From Pyrofollis japonicus (GTDB taxonomy: Archaea > Thermoproteota > Thermoprotei_A > Sulfolobales > Pyrodictiaceae), in contig NZ_AP028634.1 in NCBI RefSeq assembly GCF_033097485.1, positions 1,169,126 to 1,233,125 on the forward strand: 64,000 bases of DNA. The letters are read 5' to 3'. The translations under genes were made by a program, and so were the position numbers. The notes under the pieces were generated by a model. It saw only the letters and a list, made by a program, of their open reading frames with translations. It made no database searches and had not been told where the DNA came from. Position 1 is the first letter of the stretch, and every line of letters begins with the position of its first letter. Below are positions 7,722 to 17,357 of the stretch, piece by piece.

Positions 7722-8180
7722 ATGGGGCTACAAGGCTTGTCGAGTAGCAGTGGTAATGGGTTCTCTGAGTGTGTGAGGCGGGTGGCTTCTAGGTGGAGGC
7801 TCCGCTACGTTGTATTGTTTGGTTCTCGTGGCCGGGGCTACTGGGGGCCTCATAGTGATTTCGACTTGGCTGTGAAGGCTGGTAGGAGGCTGGGCTTCGT
7901 CGAGAGGGGGCTCCTATACGCTGAGCTGGAGGAGTGCCTTCCCGAGGGGGCTAGGCTTGACCTGGTTTTCCTCGACGACTGGAACCCCGTGGTTGCATGG
8001 GAGGCTCTGGCTAGGGGAAAACTCCTATACAGCTGCGGCGATGAGTGCCTACGCGAATACTACGAGGACTTGGCGCGTGCAATAGACGAGGTAGCCGACC
8101 TGGAGCCCCTCATAAGGCTGTTTGAGAGGGAGAATAGGCGTGCCCTCGCCGGGACTAGTGGCGAGGATATCGAGGGCTAG
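7722..8180 (+). CDS. mntA: MntA-type nucleotidyltransferase antitoxin
   Basis: A 152-residue minimal nucleotidyltransferase. It contains the exact GSX10DXD signature (Gly34, Ser35, Asp46, Asp48 in GSRGRGYWGPHSDFD) and a third acidic residue in RLDLVFL. In the characterised MntA-HepT system the nucleotidyltransferase adds AMP to the HEPN toxin's tyrosine and so neutralises it. Here it is followed by an overlapping HEPN gene with the matching motif. A TATA-like TTTAATTCTT near 7691-7700 puts the transcript start near the ATG at 7722. Confidence 0.85.
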   Translation: MGLQGLSSSSGNGFSECVRRVASRWRLRYVVLFGSRGRGYWGPHSDFDLAVKAGRRLGFVERGLLYAELEECLPEGARLDLVFLDDWNPVVAWEALARGKLLYSCGDECLREYYEDLARAIDEVADLEPLIRLFERENRRALAGTSGEDIEG

Positions 8181-8565
8181 GAGGAGCCTCGAGAGGCTCA
8201 GGAAGATAGCTAGGCACAGCTTCGAGGAATACATGGGCGACGAGGATTTGCAGGCGCTCGCGGAGCGCCACCTACACGTACTGCTAGAAGCGATACTCGA
8301 CCTTGCCGCCTTCATCGCTGCGCGAAGAGGCCTAGCCAGGGGCCCGACCTACCGGGATATAGTGGAGGCGGTTATCGAGGCCGGGGTAGTGCCCAAGGAG
8401 TTCAGCGACCTCGCACGAGCAATACCGGGTATGAGGAACATCCTCGTCCACGGGTACGCAGAGATAAGGCACGACATAATATACGAGACCCTTAAGAACG
8501 AGCTGGACGCGCTTACCCGGATTCTCGACGCTTTGGCTGAGGAGGCTCAGCGGCTCGACCCATAG
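8158..8565 (+). CDS. hepT: HepT-type HEPN ribonuclease toxin
   Basis: An all-helical HEPN protein of about 135 residues containing the RX4HXY motif (RNILVHGY), the active site of HepT RNases and the site AMPylated by MntA. The open frame extends upstream to TTG 8122, but GTG 8158 gives a normal-length protein overlapping the end of mntA by only 23 bases; GTG 8140 is also possible. It forms a two-gene toxin-antitoxin operon with the preceding nucleotidyltransferase. Confidence 0.85.
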   Translation: MARISRARRSLERLRKIARHSFEEYMGDEDLQALAERHLHVLLEAILDLAAFIAARRGLARGPTYRDIVEAVIEAGVVPKEFSDLARAIPGMRNILVHGYAEIRHDIIYETLKNELDALTRILDALAEEAQRLDP

Positions 8566-8581
8566 GGAGTCTTTAGCGCCC

Positions 8582-8592
8582 AGGAAAAAGGC
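8582..8592 (-). terminator. Possible T-rich terminator of the hyu operon
   Basis: On the minus strand a CCTTTTTCC tract lies about 35 bases after the hyuB stop. Oligo-T tracts are typical archaeal terminators. It lies in the convergent space with hepT. Confidence 0.3.
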
Positions 8593-8622
8593 TCATGGAA
8601 AAGAGTAGGGAAAGGTGTTCTC

Positions 8623-10296
8623 CTACTTCTTCGTTTCCGGTGTGTAGCAGTATTCTCGGCGTGCGTGGTCTAGGGTTACTTTGCCGTCTTCTAGGTCTCT
8701 GAGTATTAGTTCCTCTGGGCGTTTGCAGGGGTCTCCGTAGCCTCCTCCTCCCGGCGTGTTTATGTACACCGTGTCGCCTCTCCGTAGCCTTCTCGTCGCC
8801 TTGATGGGTAGCTCTATTTTCTCGCCGCTAGCCGTCACTATGTAGTGTTTACTGGGGGCGCCTGGCTTGCCGCCCACGAGGCCCCATGGACGTAGTTTTC
8901 CTCTCTCCGAGAACACTGTGAGGGTGGCGCCGTCCTCTAGGACCGTGAAGGCGCGTATTACTCCTAGTCCTCCCCTATAGGTTCCCGGTCCACCGCTGTT
9001 TGGCCTCAGCTCGTAAGCCTTGAAGAGAACCGGGTACTCTTGCTCAATCACCTCTATAGGCGTGTTGAGAGTATTAGTCATATTGGTGTGCACCCCGTCT
9101 ACGCCGTCGCAGCACGGTCTTGCACCGCTCCCGCAGCCAAGGGTTTCGTAGAACGCCCAGCCCTTACCGCCCACCATTACGTTGGTCATTGTGCCGCAGC
9201 TAGCCGCTGGAACCCTGCCGGGGAAGGCTTCGGCGAGCGCCCTTAAGACCACGTCTGCTATGCGCTGAGACGTCTCAACGTTCCCCCCGCCAACGGGTGC
9301 CGGGGGCTCAGGGTTCACCAAGGTGCCTCGCGGCGCACGTATCTCTACTACGCGGTAGAAGCCCTGGTTCATTGGCATCTCCGGGTCTATGACTGATTTG
9401 AGCGCGAACGTTGTCGCAGCGACAGTTACCCCGTAGACGGCGTTGATGGGCTCCTCTACCTGTGGGTCGGTGCCGGTGAAGTCTACGAGGACCTTGTCCC
9501 TGGTTATTGTTAGCCTTGTCTTTATCTTTGCTAGTTCGCCGCTGCTCAGCTCGAGGTAGTCCTCGGCCTCGTAGCTTCCCTCGGCTCCGGTTTCCTCGAC
9601 TATTGTTCTGAGCCTGTTCCTGGTATAGCGCTCAGTGTAGCCGAGTATCTCGCCCCATGCCTCGAGGAGCGTGTCTGCGCCGTAGCGGTCTGCTAGCTCT
9701 TTCACCCTCTTCTCGCCCAGGTTGAGGGCAGCGAGCTGCGCCATGAGGTCGCCTTGGAAGTAGCGCGGGGTGCGGACATTGGCCTTTATGAGCTCCACTA
9801 TGTCTCTGCGCAGCCTCCCCTCCTCAACTATCTTGATGGGGGGTATCACCAGCCCCTCTTCTAGGAGCATCTTGGCCCCGCCGCCAATGCTTCCAGGTAC
9901 AACCCCTCCCACGTCTACGTGGTGGGCCTTGTTCGCGACCATTGCGACTAGCTTGTCGCCCACGTAGACCGGCTTCGCGACCATGACGTCGTTGAGGTGT
10001 GTGCCGGAGATGTAGGGATCGTTGGTTATGACCACGTCGCCGGGGCCCAGCTCTATACCGTGCTCCTCCAAGTACCTTGTAAGGTTCTTCACGCCCACCG
10101 GCATGCTTCCGAGGTGTACTGGTATGTGCTCAGCCTGTGCCAGGAGATCGCCGCTGGGGGTTAGTACTGCGCAGCTGTGGTCCAGCCGGTCCCTTATATT
10201 GGGGCTGAAAGCCGTGTTGCGGAGAACCACGCCCATCTCTTCCGAGGCGTAGATGAGCGCGTGCCTCAGTACCTCAACAGTGACAGGGTCAACCAT
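8623..10296 (-). CDS. hyuB: Hydantoinase B/oxoprolinase family protein
   Basis: A 557-residue protein with the start typical of the HyuB family (MVDPVTVEVLRHALIYASEEM) and conserved NDPYISGTHLNDV and GGGNVETSQR stretches; length is usual for HyuB. HyuA-HyuB enzymes perform ATP-dependent hydrolysis of cyclic amides such as N-methylhydantoin or 5-oxoproline, and related complexes carboxylate acetone; the substrate cannot be chosen from sequence alone. It is the last gene of an operon starting with a LivJ-type binding protein at 17269, 26 bases after hyuA. The C-terminal GGGGYGDP stretch is also characteristic. Confidence 0.88.
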   Translation of the reverse strand: MVDPVTVEVLRHALIYASEEMGVVLRNTAFSPNIRDRLDHSCAVLTPSGDLLAQAEHIPVHLGSMPVGVKNLTRYLEEHGIELGPGDVVITNDPYISGTHLNDVMVAKPVYVGDKLVAMVANKAHHVDVGGVVPGSIGGGAKMLLEEGLVIPPIKIVEEGRLRRDIVELIKANVRTPRYFQGDLMAQLAALNLGEKRVKELADRYGADTLLEAWGEILGYTERYTRNRLRTIVEETGAEGSYEAEDYLELSSGELAKIKTRLTITRDKVLVDFTGTDPQVEEPINAVYGVTVAATTFALKSVIDPEMPMNQGFYRVVEIRAPRGTLVNPEPPAPVGGGNVETSQRIADVVLRALAEAFPGRVPAASCGTMTNVMVGGKGWAFYETLGCGSGARPCCDGVDGVHTNMTNTLNTPIEVIEQEYPVLFKAYELRPNSGGPGTYRGGLGVIRAFTVLEDGATLTVFSERGKLRPWGLVGGKPGAPSKHYIVTASGEKIELPIKATRRLRRGDTVYINTPGGGGYGDPCKRPEELILRDLEDGKVTLDHARREYCYTPETKK

Positions 10297-10322
10297 TGCG
10301 GACCAGCCTCCGAGGAGCCTTG

Positions 10323-12374
10323 TCAGCCACGCGTTATCCTGACGGAAAAGAAACCGTCTACGCGGGCAACGTGGCTCGGCGGGACAAGGATTGTGCTCTC
10401 ATCGCTCTCTATGATCGCTGGCCCCTCTATCTCCGCGCCGGGGCGTAGCTCTGGCCGCCAGTACACCGGTGTATCAACCCAGCCCGTTTCCTCGAAGAAT
10501 ACTCTGCGCGAACGCCTAGGCTCCGGTCGGTGGGGCTTCTCTTCTCCCCGCGGCAGCTGGGGCTTAGGTATAGCGCCTATGGCCACTATGCGGGCATTCA
10601 CGATGACTACTGGTTCGCCGCGGAGACTATACCCGTAGCGCGCCTCGTGCTTCTCGTGGAAAGCCTCAACAGCCTCACCTATGTCTCCGCGATAGGGTAC
10701 TGTAAGCTCGTATGCTTGGCCAAGGTAGTGCATGTCTAGGAGCCTCGTTATCCTTATATCCTCTCTCCTCACGCCCTCGGAGAGCAGCATACTCACAGCC
10801 TCTTTCTCGAGATCCTGGAACACCTTCTCGAGCTCCTCCTCGCTCGCCTCGTCAGCCTTCTTCACGACCGCCTTGTGGAGGTCGTGGCGATAATCGGTTA
10901 CGAGTAGGCCCAGCGCGGAGAAAACGCCCGGCAGCGGGGGAACCACTACCTCCTTGACGCCTATCTCTGCAGCGAGGGCTGCTGCGTGCAAGGGACCTGC
11001 CCCGCCGAACGCGAACATTGAGAACTCTCTCGGGTCGTAGCCTCTCTCTACGCTTACGAGGCGGAGAGCACGCGCCATGACGGTGTTCGCGATCCTTATT
11101 ATCGAGGACGCTAGCTCCTCTAGCCCCATGCCGAGCCTGTCGCCTAGCTTGCGGAGAGCCTTCTCCGCGAGATCCCTTCTCAGCTTAACCCTCCCGCCTG
11201 CTAGCTCGTCAGGGAGCCTGCCGAGCACGTAGTTAGCATCAGTTATGGTTGGCTCCTCGCCGCCTCTCCCATAGCACGCTGGGCCGGGATCGGCTCCCGC
11301 GCTCACGGGTCCCACGCGCAGAGCCCCACCAGGGTCTATCCAGGCAATAGTTCCACCTCCGGCGCTTACCTCTGCGAGGTCGATGTAGGGGTAGCGGACG
11401 GGGTAGCCGGAGCCGCGGAGAAGCCTACCCATGTGGACCTTGCCGCCGACCTCGTACTCCGGCACAATAAGGGGCTCCCCATCAACTATCGTGGAGGCCT
11501 TGGCCGTGGTGCCTCCCATGTCAAATCCGAGCGCCCTATTGATCCCCATCAGCCTCGAGAAGTAGGCTACAGCTACTGCTCCAGCAGCCGGCCCGCTCTC
11601 AATAAAGGCCGCAGGATACCTGGTGGCCTCCTCTGAGCCCGCGACGCCGCCGCTACTCTGCATCACGAGGAGCTTGCCCTGGAACCCCTTGACTCGCAGC
11701 TCCTCCACGACCCTCTCAATATAGGTTGCGAGCAGGGGCTTCAGCACCCCGTTCACGACGGCCGTGCTCGTGCGCTCATACTCCTTCGGCTGCGGGTCGA
11801 CCTCGTAGCTTGTAACAACTATTGCTCCCGGGCACTCCTCCTGGATAATCTTCTTGGCTTGCTCCTCGTGCACCGGGTTCAAGTAGCTATGGAGGAATGA
11901 GATAACAAACACCTTTGCCTTGCCGCACCATTCTCTCGCGACCTTTCTGACCTCGTCGGGGTTCAGGGGTTCCAGTTCCTCTCCCTTGGGCCCTATTCTC
12001 CCGGAGACCCCTATGCGCCTAGACCTAGGGATTAGGGGGCGGGGCTTCTCGAAGAACAAATTGTAGAGCTCGGGGCGGTTCTGTCTCCCAATCTCGAGTA
12101 CGTCTCTGAACCCCTTGTTCGTCACTAGCACCGCTACCGGGATCTCTAGGCCAACCTGCCCGAGAAACGTGTTTGTCCCAAGGGTCGAGGCGTGGACTAT
12201 TATCGAGACCGTGTCGAGGCTCCAGCCAAGCCTCTCAATACCGTCCATTAAGCCCTTCCAGGGCTCACGGGGAGTAGTAAGCACCTTCAAGTGAAGGAGC
12301 GTGCCCGTCTCCTCGTCGAAGCCAACGACGTCGGTAAAAGTGCCCCCTATGTCTGCTCCTATGCGCTTAGCCAC
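10323..12374 (-). CDS. hyuA: Hydantoinase A/oxoprolinase family protein
   Basis: A 683-residue protein of the HyuA family. It opens with the actin/ASKHA-type phosphate-binding segment IGADIGGTFTDVVGFD (residues 4-19) and has a second glycine-rich ATP motif, FDMGGTTAKAS, near residue 286, plus the family's FGGAGPLHAAALA near residue 455. It is the ATP-using subunit that pairs with HyuB. It sits between LivF and HyuB in one operon, so the product of the importer is probably its substrate. Candidate substrates are hydantoins, 5-oxoproline or similar lactams. Confidence 0.88.
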   Translation of the reverse strand: MAKRIGADIGGTFTDVVGFDEETGTLLHLKVLTTPREPWKGLMDGIERLGWSLDTVSIIVHASTLGTNTFLGQVGLEIPVAVLVTNKGFRDVLEIGRQNRPELYNLFFEKPRPLIPRSRRIGVSGRIGPKGEELEPLNPDEVRKVAREWCGKAKVFVISFLHSYLNPVHEEQAKKIIQEECPGAIVVTSYEVDPQPKEYERTSTAVVNGVLKPLLATYIERVVEELRVKGFQGKLLVMQSSGGVAGSEEATRYPAAFIESGPAAGAVAVAYFSRLMGINRALGFDMGGTTAKASTIVDGEPLIVPEYEVGGKVHMGRLLRGSGYPVRYPYIDLAEVSAGGGTIAWIDPGGALRVGPVSAGADPGPACYGRGGEEPTITDANYVLGRLPDELAGGRVKLRRDLAEKALRKLGDRLGMGLEELASSIIRIANTVMARALRLVSVERGYDPREFSMFAFGGAGPLHAAALAAEIGVKEVVVPPLPGVFSALGLLVTDYRHDLHKAVVKKADEASEEELEKVFQDLEKEAVSMLLSEGVRREDIRITRLLDMHYLGQAYELTVPYRGDIGEAVEAFHEKHEARYGYSLRGEPVVIVNARIVAIGAIPKPQLPRGEEKPHRPEPRRSRRVFFEETGWVDTPVYWRPELRPGAEIEGPAIIESDESTILVPPSHVARVDGFFSVRITRG

Positions 12375-12460
12375 GGACTTGACACCTCTGCGGCTAAACC
12401 ACGGTTACGAGCAATATGCGGCTCGATGCGTGGAGGGGGAAAAACCGTGTTACGGGGAAC

Positions 12461-13180
12461 CTATATGCCTAGGTAGGCCTCTCTTATCTTCGGGTTCTTC
12501 TCGAGTTCCTCGGGCGTGCCCTCCAGCACTATTCTTCCCGTCTCGAGCACGTAGGCCCTGTCCGCCACCTTGAGCGATTGCTTCACGTTCTGCTCTACAA
12601 GCAGTATGGTGAGTCCGTATTCGTCGCGCAGCCTCCTAGACAGCATTATAACCTCCTTTGCAAGCTTTGGGGCGAGGCCTAGGCTGGGCTCATCCATCAT
12701 GAGGAGAGTAGGCCTCTGCACAAGTGCCCTTGCTATGGCGAGCATTTGTTGTTCTCCACCGCTAAGTGTTCCTGCTAACTGGTTCCTCCTCTCGCGGAGC
12801 CTTGGGAACAAATCGTAGACCATTTCAAGGCTTTCCTGGAACTTCTCCTTAGCCCTCTTGGTGTATGCTGCAACCCTTAGGTTCTCGTAGACTGTTAGCT
12901 TGGGAAAGATCCCCCTACCTTCCGGGACATGGGATATACCCATCTCTACGCGCTTATAGGCAGGGACATGGGTTATGTCGCTACCCTTCCACACTATCCT
13001 GCCCCTGCGGGGGACCAGGAGCCCGGATATGGTGCGCAACGTGGTCGTCTTCCCAGCGCCGTTCGAGCCCAGCAAGGCGACTATCTCGCCCTCATTGACG
13101 TGGAACGATACGCCGAACAGTGCTTGGAACTCGCCGTAGAATACCTCTATTGATTCTACGCGGAGTATTTCACCACCCAT
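12461..13180 (-). CDS. livF: Branched-chain amino acid type ABC importer ATPase LivF
   Basis: A 239-residue ABC ATPase with Walker A GSNGAGKTT, signature LSGGEQQ, Walker B LLMMDEPS and the LivF hallmark HVPEGRGIFP. It pairs with LivG to power the importer encoded upstream. The 86-base gap to hyuA and the common direction suggest one transcript. The solute is inferred from context to be a cyclic amide or its derivative rather than leucine. Confidence 0.92.
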   Translation of the reverse strand: MGGEILRVESIEVFYGEFQALFGVSFHVNEGEIVALLGSNGAGKTTTLRTISGLLVPRRGRIVWKGSDITHVPAYKRVEMGISHVPEGRGIFPKLTVYENLRVAAYTKRAKEKFQESLEMVYDLFPRLRERRNQLAGTLSGGEQQMLAIARALVQRPTLLMMDEPSLGLAPKLAKEVIMLSRRLRDEYGLTILLVEQNVKQSLKVADRAYVLETGRIVLEGTPEELEKNPKIREAYLGI

Positions 13181-13220
13181 CCCGTGGACACCCTCCTAGC
13201 AAGCAATCATGGGTGTTGGG

Positions 13221-13943
13221 TTACTCCTCTGAGCCGAGGTAGGCCTCAATAACCTTTGGATTGTTGGCCACCTCCTGGGGGGTTCCCTCAGCTATCTTTC
13301 TCCCATAGTGAAGGACTACTATTCTCTCGGCGAAATTCATTACCGCCCTCATAACGTGCTCAACCATGATCATAGTTATACCCTTCCTTGATAGCTCGAG
13401 GAACATGTCTACCACTTCGTCCACCTCTCTCGGGCGGAGGCCGGCGGCAACCTCGTCAAGGAGAAGTAGCTCGGGCCGCGTAGCCAGCGCCCTAGCAACC
13501 TCGAGCCTCTTCTTCTCAACCAGGTTGAGGTCCTTTGCAAGCACATTCCTCTTCTCGTAGAGCCCAACAGTCTCTAGGACTTCTAGCGCGTACTCTCTCG
13601 CCTTCCCTATATCGTGTTCTCTCAGCAACGCCCCTATGACGACGTTGTCTAGTACGGTCATGTTGTTGAGGGGCCTAACTATCTGGAATGTGCGCGCAAT
13701 ACCCTTCCACGCTACTTTGTGCGGAGGCCAACCAGTAATATCGACGCCCTTGAAGATTACGCGGCCGCTGTCAGGCTTATAGATCCCAGATATCACGTTG
13801 AAGAGCGTCGTCTTGCCCGCGCCGTTGGGCCCTATAAGGCCTAGCCGCTCACCCCTCCTAACCTCAAGCGATACGCCGTCTAGAGCCCTGATACCTCCGA
13901 ACCTCTTAACGACATTATCAACTACTAGGAGCTTCTCCGACAA
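13221..13943 (-). CDS. livG: Branched-chain amino acid type ABC importer ATPase LivG
   Basis: A 240-residue ABC ATPase with Walker A GPNGAGKTT, the LivG-specific GIARTFQIVRPL segment and Walker B LLLLDEVAAGL. The signature region reads LNLVEKKRLEVARAL rather than LSGGQ, a variant known in one LivG subfamily. It follows livM by five bases and precedes livF by 40 bases, in the usual H-M-G-F order. Confidence 0.92.
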   Translation of the reverse strand: MSEKLLVVDNVVKRFGGIRALDGVSLEVRRGERLGLIGPNGAGKTTLFNVISGIYKPDSGRVIFKGVDITGWPPHKVAWKGIARTFQIVRPLNNMTVLDNVVIGALLREHDIGKAREYALEVLETVGLYEKRNVLAKDLNLVEKKRLEVARALATRPELLLLDEVAAGLRPREVDEVVDMFLELSRKGITMIMVEHVMRAVMNFAERIVVLHYGRKIAEGTPQEVANNPKVIEAYLGSEE

Positions 13944-13948
13944 CGCAG

Positions 13949-14956
13949 CTACACCCTCCTAAGAACGCCCTTCCTTTTTAGATACCCGATTACGCCCTCG
14001 GGGAGAGCGAGGGAGATTAGGAGGAGGAGAATGCCGACGACGGCGACGTGTAGGCCGAAGTACCTGGGGAACGCTGATACTATCTTTACTCTCACGAACT
14101 CGGCTGCAGGTATGAATATGAATGCGCCTACTACTGGCCCAATGAACGTGTATATGCCGCCTATTATGCCCGCTATCGACATATAGGTAGATATCGTTAT
14201 GAGGTCGAAGACTGCGAAGGGGTCAACGTAGCGGAACCTTATAGCGTAAAGGGCGCCCGCAAGCCCGGTGAAGAAGCTGCTGATAACCAGTGATAGCATC
14301 TTGTAGCGGAACGTGTCTATTCCAAGGGTCTCTGCAACTACCTCGTCCTCCCTTATCGTCTGGAAGTAGTAGCCCGTCCTACTATTGATTATTCGGTGGA
14401 GAACTACTAGCTCTATTGCGAGAACGAATAGGGCCACGTATACGTAGACGTAGGGCCCGGTGTACTGGAGATAGTAGAGAGCCTTGCCTCCACCAACTAT
14501 CGGCGACTGGAGGCCACGTGATCCTCCCACGTAGTCCCAGTGCGCAAAAGCGAGCTTGAATATCTCGCCAACAGCTATCGTGGCTAGTGTGAACCAGTGG
14601 CTACGTAAGCGTAGGAGCGGGAAGCCTAGCAGGAACCCAGTTATAGCAGCCATGATGCCTGCAACCCATATTCCTACCCAGGGCGTCACATCGTAGTACA
14701 GCATCAGTATCATAGTCGTATAGGCGCCCACGCCGAAGAATACTGCATGCCCGAGGCTGAAGAGCCCCGTGTATCCCTCCATGAGGTTCCAAGCCATCGC
14801 CGCTATCCCGTACATTATTGCGAGAAACACCATATTGGCGTAGAATGGCAGGTTTGCTAGCCAGAACAGCACTGGCAGTACCAGGAGCAGTGCCACGAGG
14901 AGTACTACGAGGGGGTTTTTCAAGTACTCTTGTAGCCCGGGCATGGCCTTACTCAC
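13949..14956 (-). CDS. livM: Branched-chain amino acid type ABC permease LivM
   Basis: A 335-residue membrane protein with about eight to ten hydrophobic segments and the LivM landmarks GLFSLGHAVFFGVGAY and RLRSHWFTLATIAVGE. It forms the translocation channel with LivH. Its start overlaps the end of livH by eight bases, indicating translational coupling. Confidence 0.92.
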   Translation of the reverse strand: MSKAMPGLQEYLKNPLVVLLVALLLVLPVLFWLANLPFYANMVFLAIMYGIAAMAWNLMEGYTGLFSLGHAVFFGVGAYTTMILMLYYDVTPWVGIWVAGIMAAITGFLLGFPLLRLRSHWFTLATIAVGEIFKLAFAHWDYVGGSRGLQSPIVGGGKALYYLQYTGPYVYVYVALFVLAIELVVLHRIINSRTGYYFQTIREDEVVAETLGIDTFRYKMLSLVISSFFTGLAGALYAIRFRYVDPFAVFDLITISTYMSIAGIIGGIYTFIGPVVGAFIFIPAAEFVRVKIVSAFPRYFGLHVAVVGILLLLISLALPEGVIGYLKRKGVLRRV

Positions 14957-15821
14957 CTTTGCCGAAGAGGCCTGTTGGCTTGAAGAGCAATATGATGAGG
15001 AATATGATGAACGCTACTACGTCCTTTAGCGCAGGGGTTATGTAGAGGGCACTAAGGCTCTCAATAAGCCCTATTATTATGCCGCCGAGATATGCTCCAA
15101 AGACGCTGCCGAACCCGCCGAGGACAACGACTATGAACGCTATGAGGGCGAAGAAGGCACCCATCTCCGGGAATATGGGATAAAATAACGCAAGTATGGC
15201 GCCAGCTGCGCCAGCTATTCCCACGCCGAGGCCAAATGCTATATCGTACATCTTCTTGACGTTAATCCCCATTAGCTGCGCTACTTGGCGATTCTGGGAC
15301 GTTGCTCTAAGAGCTATACCTGTATCAGTCTTGAATAAGAAGATGTAGAGGCCTAGGGCTGTTATAAGTGATGCCGCGAAAGCTATGAGCTTCGCGAGCG
15401 GGAGAGTGATGGGCCCAACATGGTAGAACACGTTGGCATACCACGTCGTTATGCGCCTAGTGTAGGGACCTATTGCCGCCTGTACACCGTACCGTATTAT
15501 GAGGAGGACTGCGAATGTTGCCGCGATTTGCGTCAATAGCGGCGCGTCCAGGATCCTGTTTATTACTCCACGCTGCGTAGCGACACCCAAGACAAACACG
15601 ACGCCAAACGCGATGACGGCCCCGATAAGAGGGTCTAAGCCCATTAGCGTGAACAAGTAGTATGCCGTGAGGGCACCCAGCATCATGTAGTCGCCGTGAG
15701 CGAAGTTTATTATCTCCATTACTCCCCAGATGAGCGCAAGGCCTACACCTACCATCGCGTAGATACTGCCAGTCAGTATGCCGTCAACTGTTGCCGCAGC
15801 TATATCGGCTAAGCCGACCAA
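14949..15821 (-). CDS. livH: Branched-chain amino acid type ABC permease LivH
   Basis: A 290-residue membrane protein of the LivH family with the N-terminal GVGLALIWGVMEIINFAHGD motif and the GGFGSVFGAYLGGI loop that contacts the ATPases. It is preceded by the binding-protein gene with a 150-base gap and overlaps livM. Confidence 0.92.
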   Translation of the reverse strand: MVGLADIAAATVDGILTGSIYAMVGVGLALIWGVMEIINFAHGDYMMLGALTAYYLFTLMGLDPLIGAVIAFGVVFVLGVATQRGVINRILDAPLLTQIAATFAVLLIIRYGVQAAIGPYTRRITTWYANVFYHVGPITLPLAKLIAFAASLITALGLYIFLFKTDTGIALRATSQNRQVAQLMGINVKKMYDIAFGLGVGIAGAAGAILALFYPIFPEMGAFFALIAFIVVVLGGFGSVFGAYLGGIIIGLIESLSALYITPALKDVVAFIIFLIILLFKPTGLFGKGE

Positions 15822-15970
15822 ATCACCTTACACCTCTCCACTGTATAGTGATACGGGAAAGTGTTGAGGATACGAGGATAGAGGAATAGAGAGGCATGTG
15901 TATAGAGTAGTTTGTCTAAGGGTAAGAAAAATGGTATGGAGTATGATCATTTCCTTGTCCACCTTAGTCC

Positions 15971-17269
15971 TTATCGCTGGTTCCATGGCGGGAATGGCAC
16001 AACTGGCTCCTTTGTGGCAAAGTCCGGTGGGTAGACCGTGTAGTACTTACCGTCAGTCATCATTTGGACTATTATTCCTTGGCCTAGTATGTTCTGGCCA
16101 TTCTCGTCAAACTTTACGCCCTTCCAAGGCATTATGAGCTTGTCTCCAGGAATGTAGAGGTTTGCCAGCGAGTCTCGGAGCACTGAGCGGAACTTCTCCA
16201 AGTCGTCCCACGGCTTAGCCTTCTTGCACGCGTCTTCGAGCGCGTAGTAGAGCACGATCATGCCGGTATAGTCTCTCGCAGAGTTACCGTTAAGATCGAC
16301 ACCATACTTCTTCTTATACTCCTCGTTTATCTGTTTAAGCCTCGGAATCTTCTCTATCAAGTCCCAGTTGAAGACCTCTCTCGAGAAGATGTACCAGCCG
16401 TCCTTGCCGACGTTCTTGACGTAGCCGGGCGAGATGAAGCCAGCGTCCTGTGCCAGTACAACCTTTGGCGCGAAGTTGTGGGCCTTCATTGTTCTGACCA
16501 GGAGCAGTGCGTCCTGGACATAGGAGGCCACTAGCAATATGTCGGGGTTGGCGGACTTGAGCGCCTCAACCTCGGTGTCAAGGCTGGTGACGGTTGCGGC
16601 GTGGTAGCTGACCTCCTTCACGAGCTTGAACCCTGCCTCAGTGAAGTACTTCTTCCAGGCCTCGGCTACGGCTGTGCCCCACTCGCTGTCCTCGTGTATT
16701 ATGGCGAAGGTCTTGAGCCCTAGGTTGTACTTCTCGTTGAGCCACTTGGCGAACTCTGCTTGCTGCTGCGCGAACATCTCGTCGTGGGGCGTTACTCTGA
16801 AGAACCACTTGTAGCCACGCTTCGTTAGCAGCGGCGATGTTGAGTCAGGGTTTACGAAGGGTACATGGTACCTCTCTGCTACCTCGCTAGCCGTCTTGGT
16901 TACTGCGCTCTGGTAAGCCCCTACAAGGGCGACGACGTGCTCCTGCGTTATGAGCCTCTCTGCCTCGGCTGCGCCGGTCTCGGGCTTGCCAGCGCTATCT
17001 CCCCAGACTACTACTATTTTCGCTCCTCCACAGTTCTTCACGCCGCCCTGGGAATTGATCTGGTCAACCGCGAACTCGATTCCGTGCTTCAAGTCGGCAC
17101 CTGTCTCGGCCAAGCGGCCGCTCAGGGGGAGGATGACGCCAACCTTTATCACGTGCTCCTTGGCGCCGCCTCCCCCGCCCTTGGAGGCGTAGAGATAGGC
17201 TGCAACACCTATTACAGCGATAATTACTATGGCGACGGTTATCCATACAATAGTGGATTGCTTGGCCAA
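15971..17269 (-). CDS. livJ: Periplasmic-binding-protein-like solute receptor LivJ type
   Basis: A type I solute-binding protein of 432 residues from the chosen start. Residues ~5-27 are a membrane anchor or signal, followed by a Gly-rich linker (KGGGGGAKE) and the receptor domain (VIKVGVILPLSGRLAETG). The frame is open to 17461, but that start would overlap the divergent gene at 17358. TTG 17269 is preferred because AGGTG lies about six bases before it and it gives a compact anchor. It is the first gene of the liv-hyu operon and determines the solute specificity, which is unknown. Confidence 0.85.
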   Translation of the reverse strand: MAKQSTIVWITVAIVIIAVIGVAAYLYASKGGGGGAKEHVIKVGVILPLSGRLAETGADLKHGIEFAVDQINSQGGVKNCGGAKIVVVWGDSAGKPETGAAEAERLITQEHVVALVGAYQSAVTKTASEVAERYHVPFVNPDSTSPLLTKRGYKWFFRVTPHDEMFAQQQAEFAKWLNEKYNLGLKTFAIIHEDSEWGTAVAEAWKKYFTEAGFKLVKEVSYHAATVTSLDTEVEALKSANPDILLVASYVQDALLLVRTMKAHNFAPKVVLAQDAGFISPGYVKNVGKDGWYIFSREVFNWDLIEKIPRLKQINEEYKKKYGVDLNGNSARDYTGMIVLYYALEDACKKAKPWDDLEKFRSVLRDSLANLYIPGDKLIMPWKGVKFDENGQNILGQGIIVQMMTDGKYYTVYPPDFATKEPVVPFPPWNQR

Positions 17270-17321
17270 GCTAACACCTACCTTTACTATTTTTAGTCCA
17301 CTTTGTGGGAAAGTAAGTAAG

Positions 17322-17336
17322 GGGTTTATTAAAAAC
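17322..17336. promoter_or_regulatory. Shared divergent TATA element
   Basis: GGTTTATTAAAAACT reads as a TATA box in both directions. On the plus strand it lies about 30 bases before the ATG of the racemase-like gene at 17358, giving a leaderless transcript. On the minus strand (TTTTTAATAAAC) it would start the liv-hyu mRNA near 17303, leaving a leader of about 34 bases with an AGGTG ribosome binding site. Confidence 0.5.
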
Positions 17337-17357
17337 TGAGCCGAGTGGTGTAAATTC

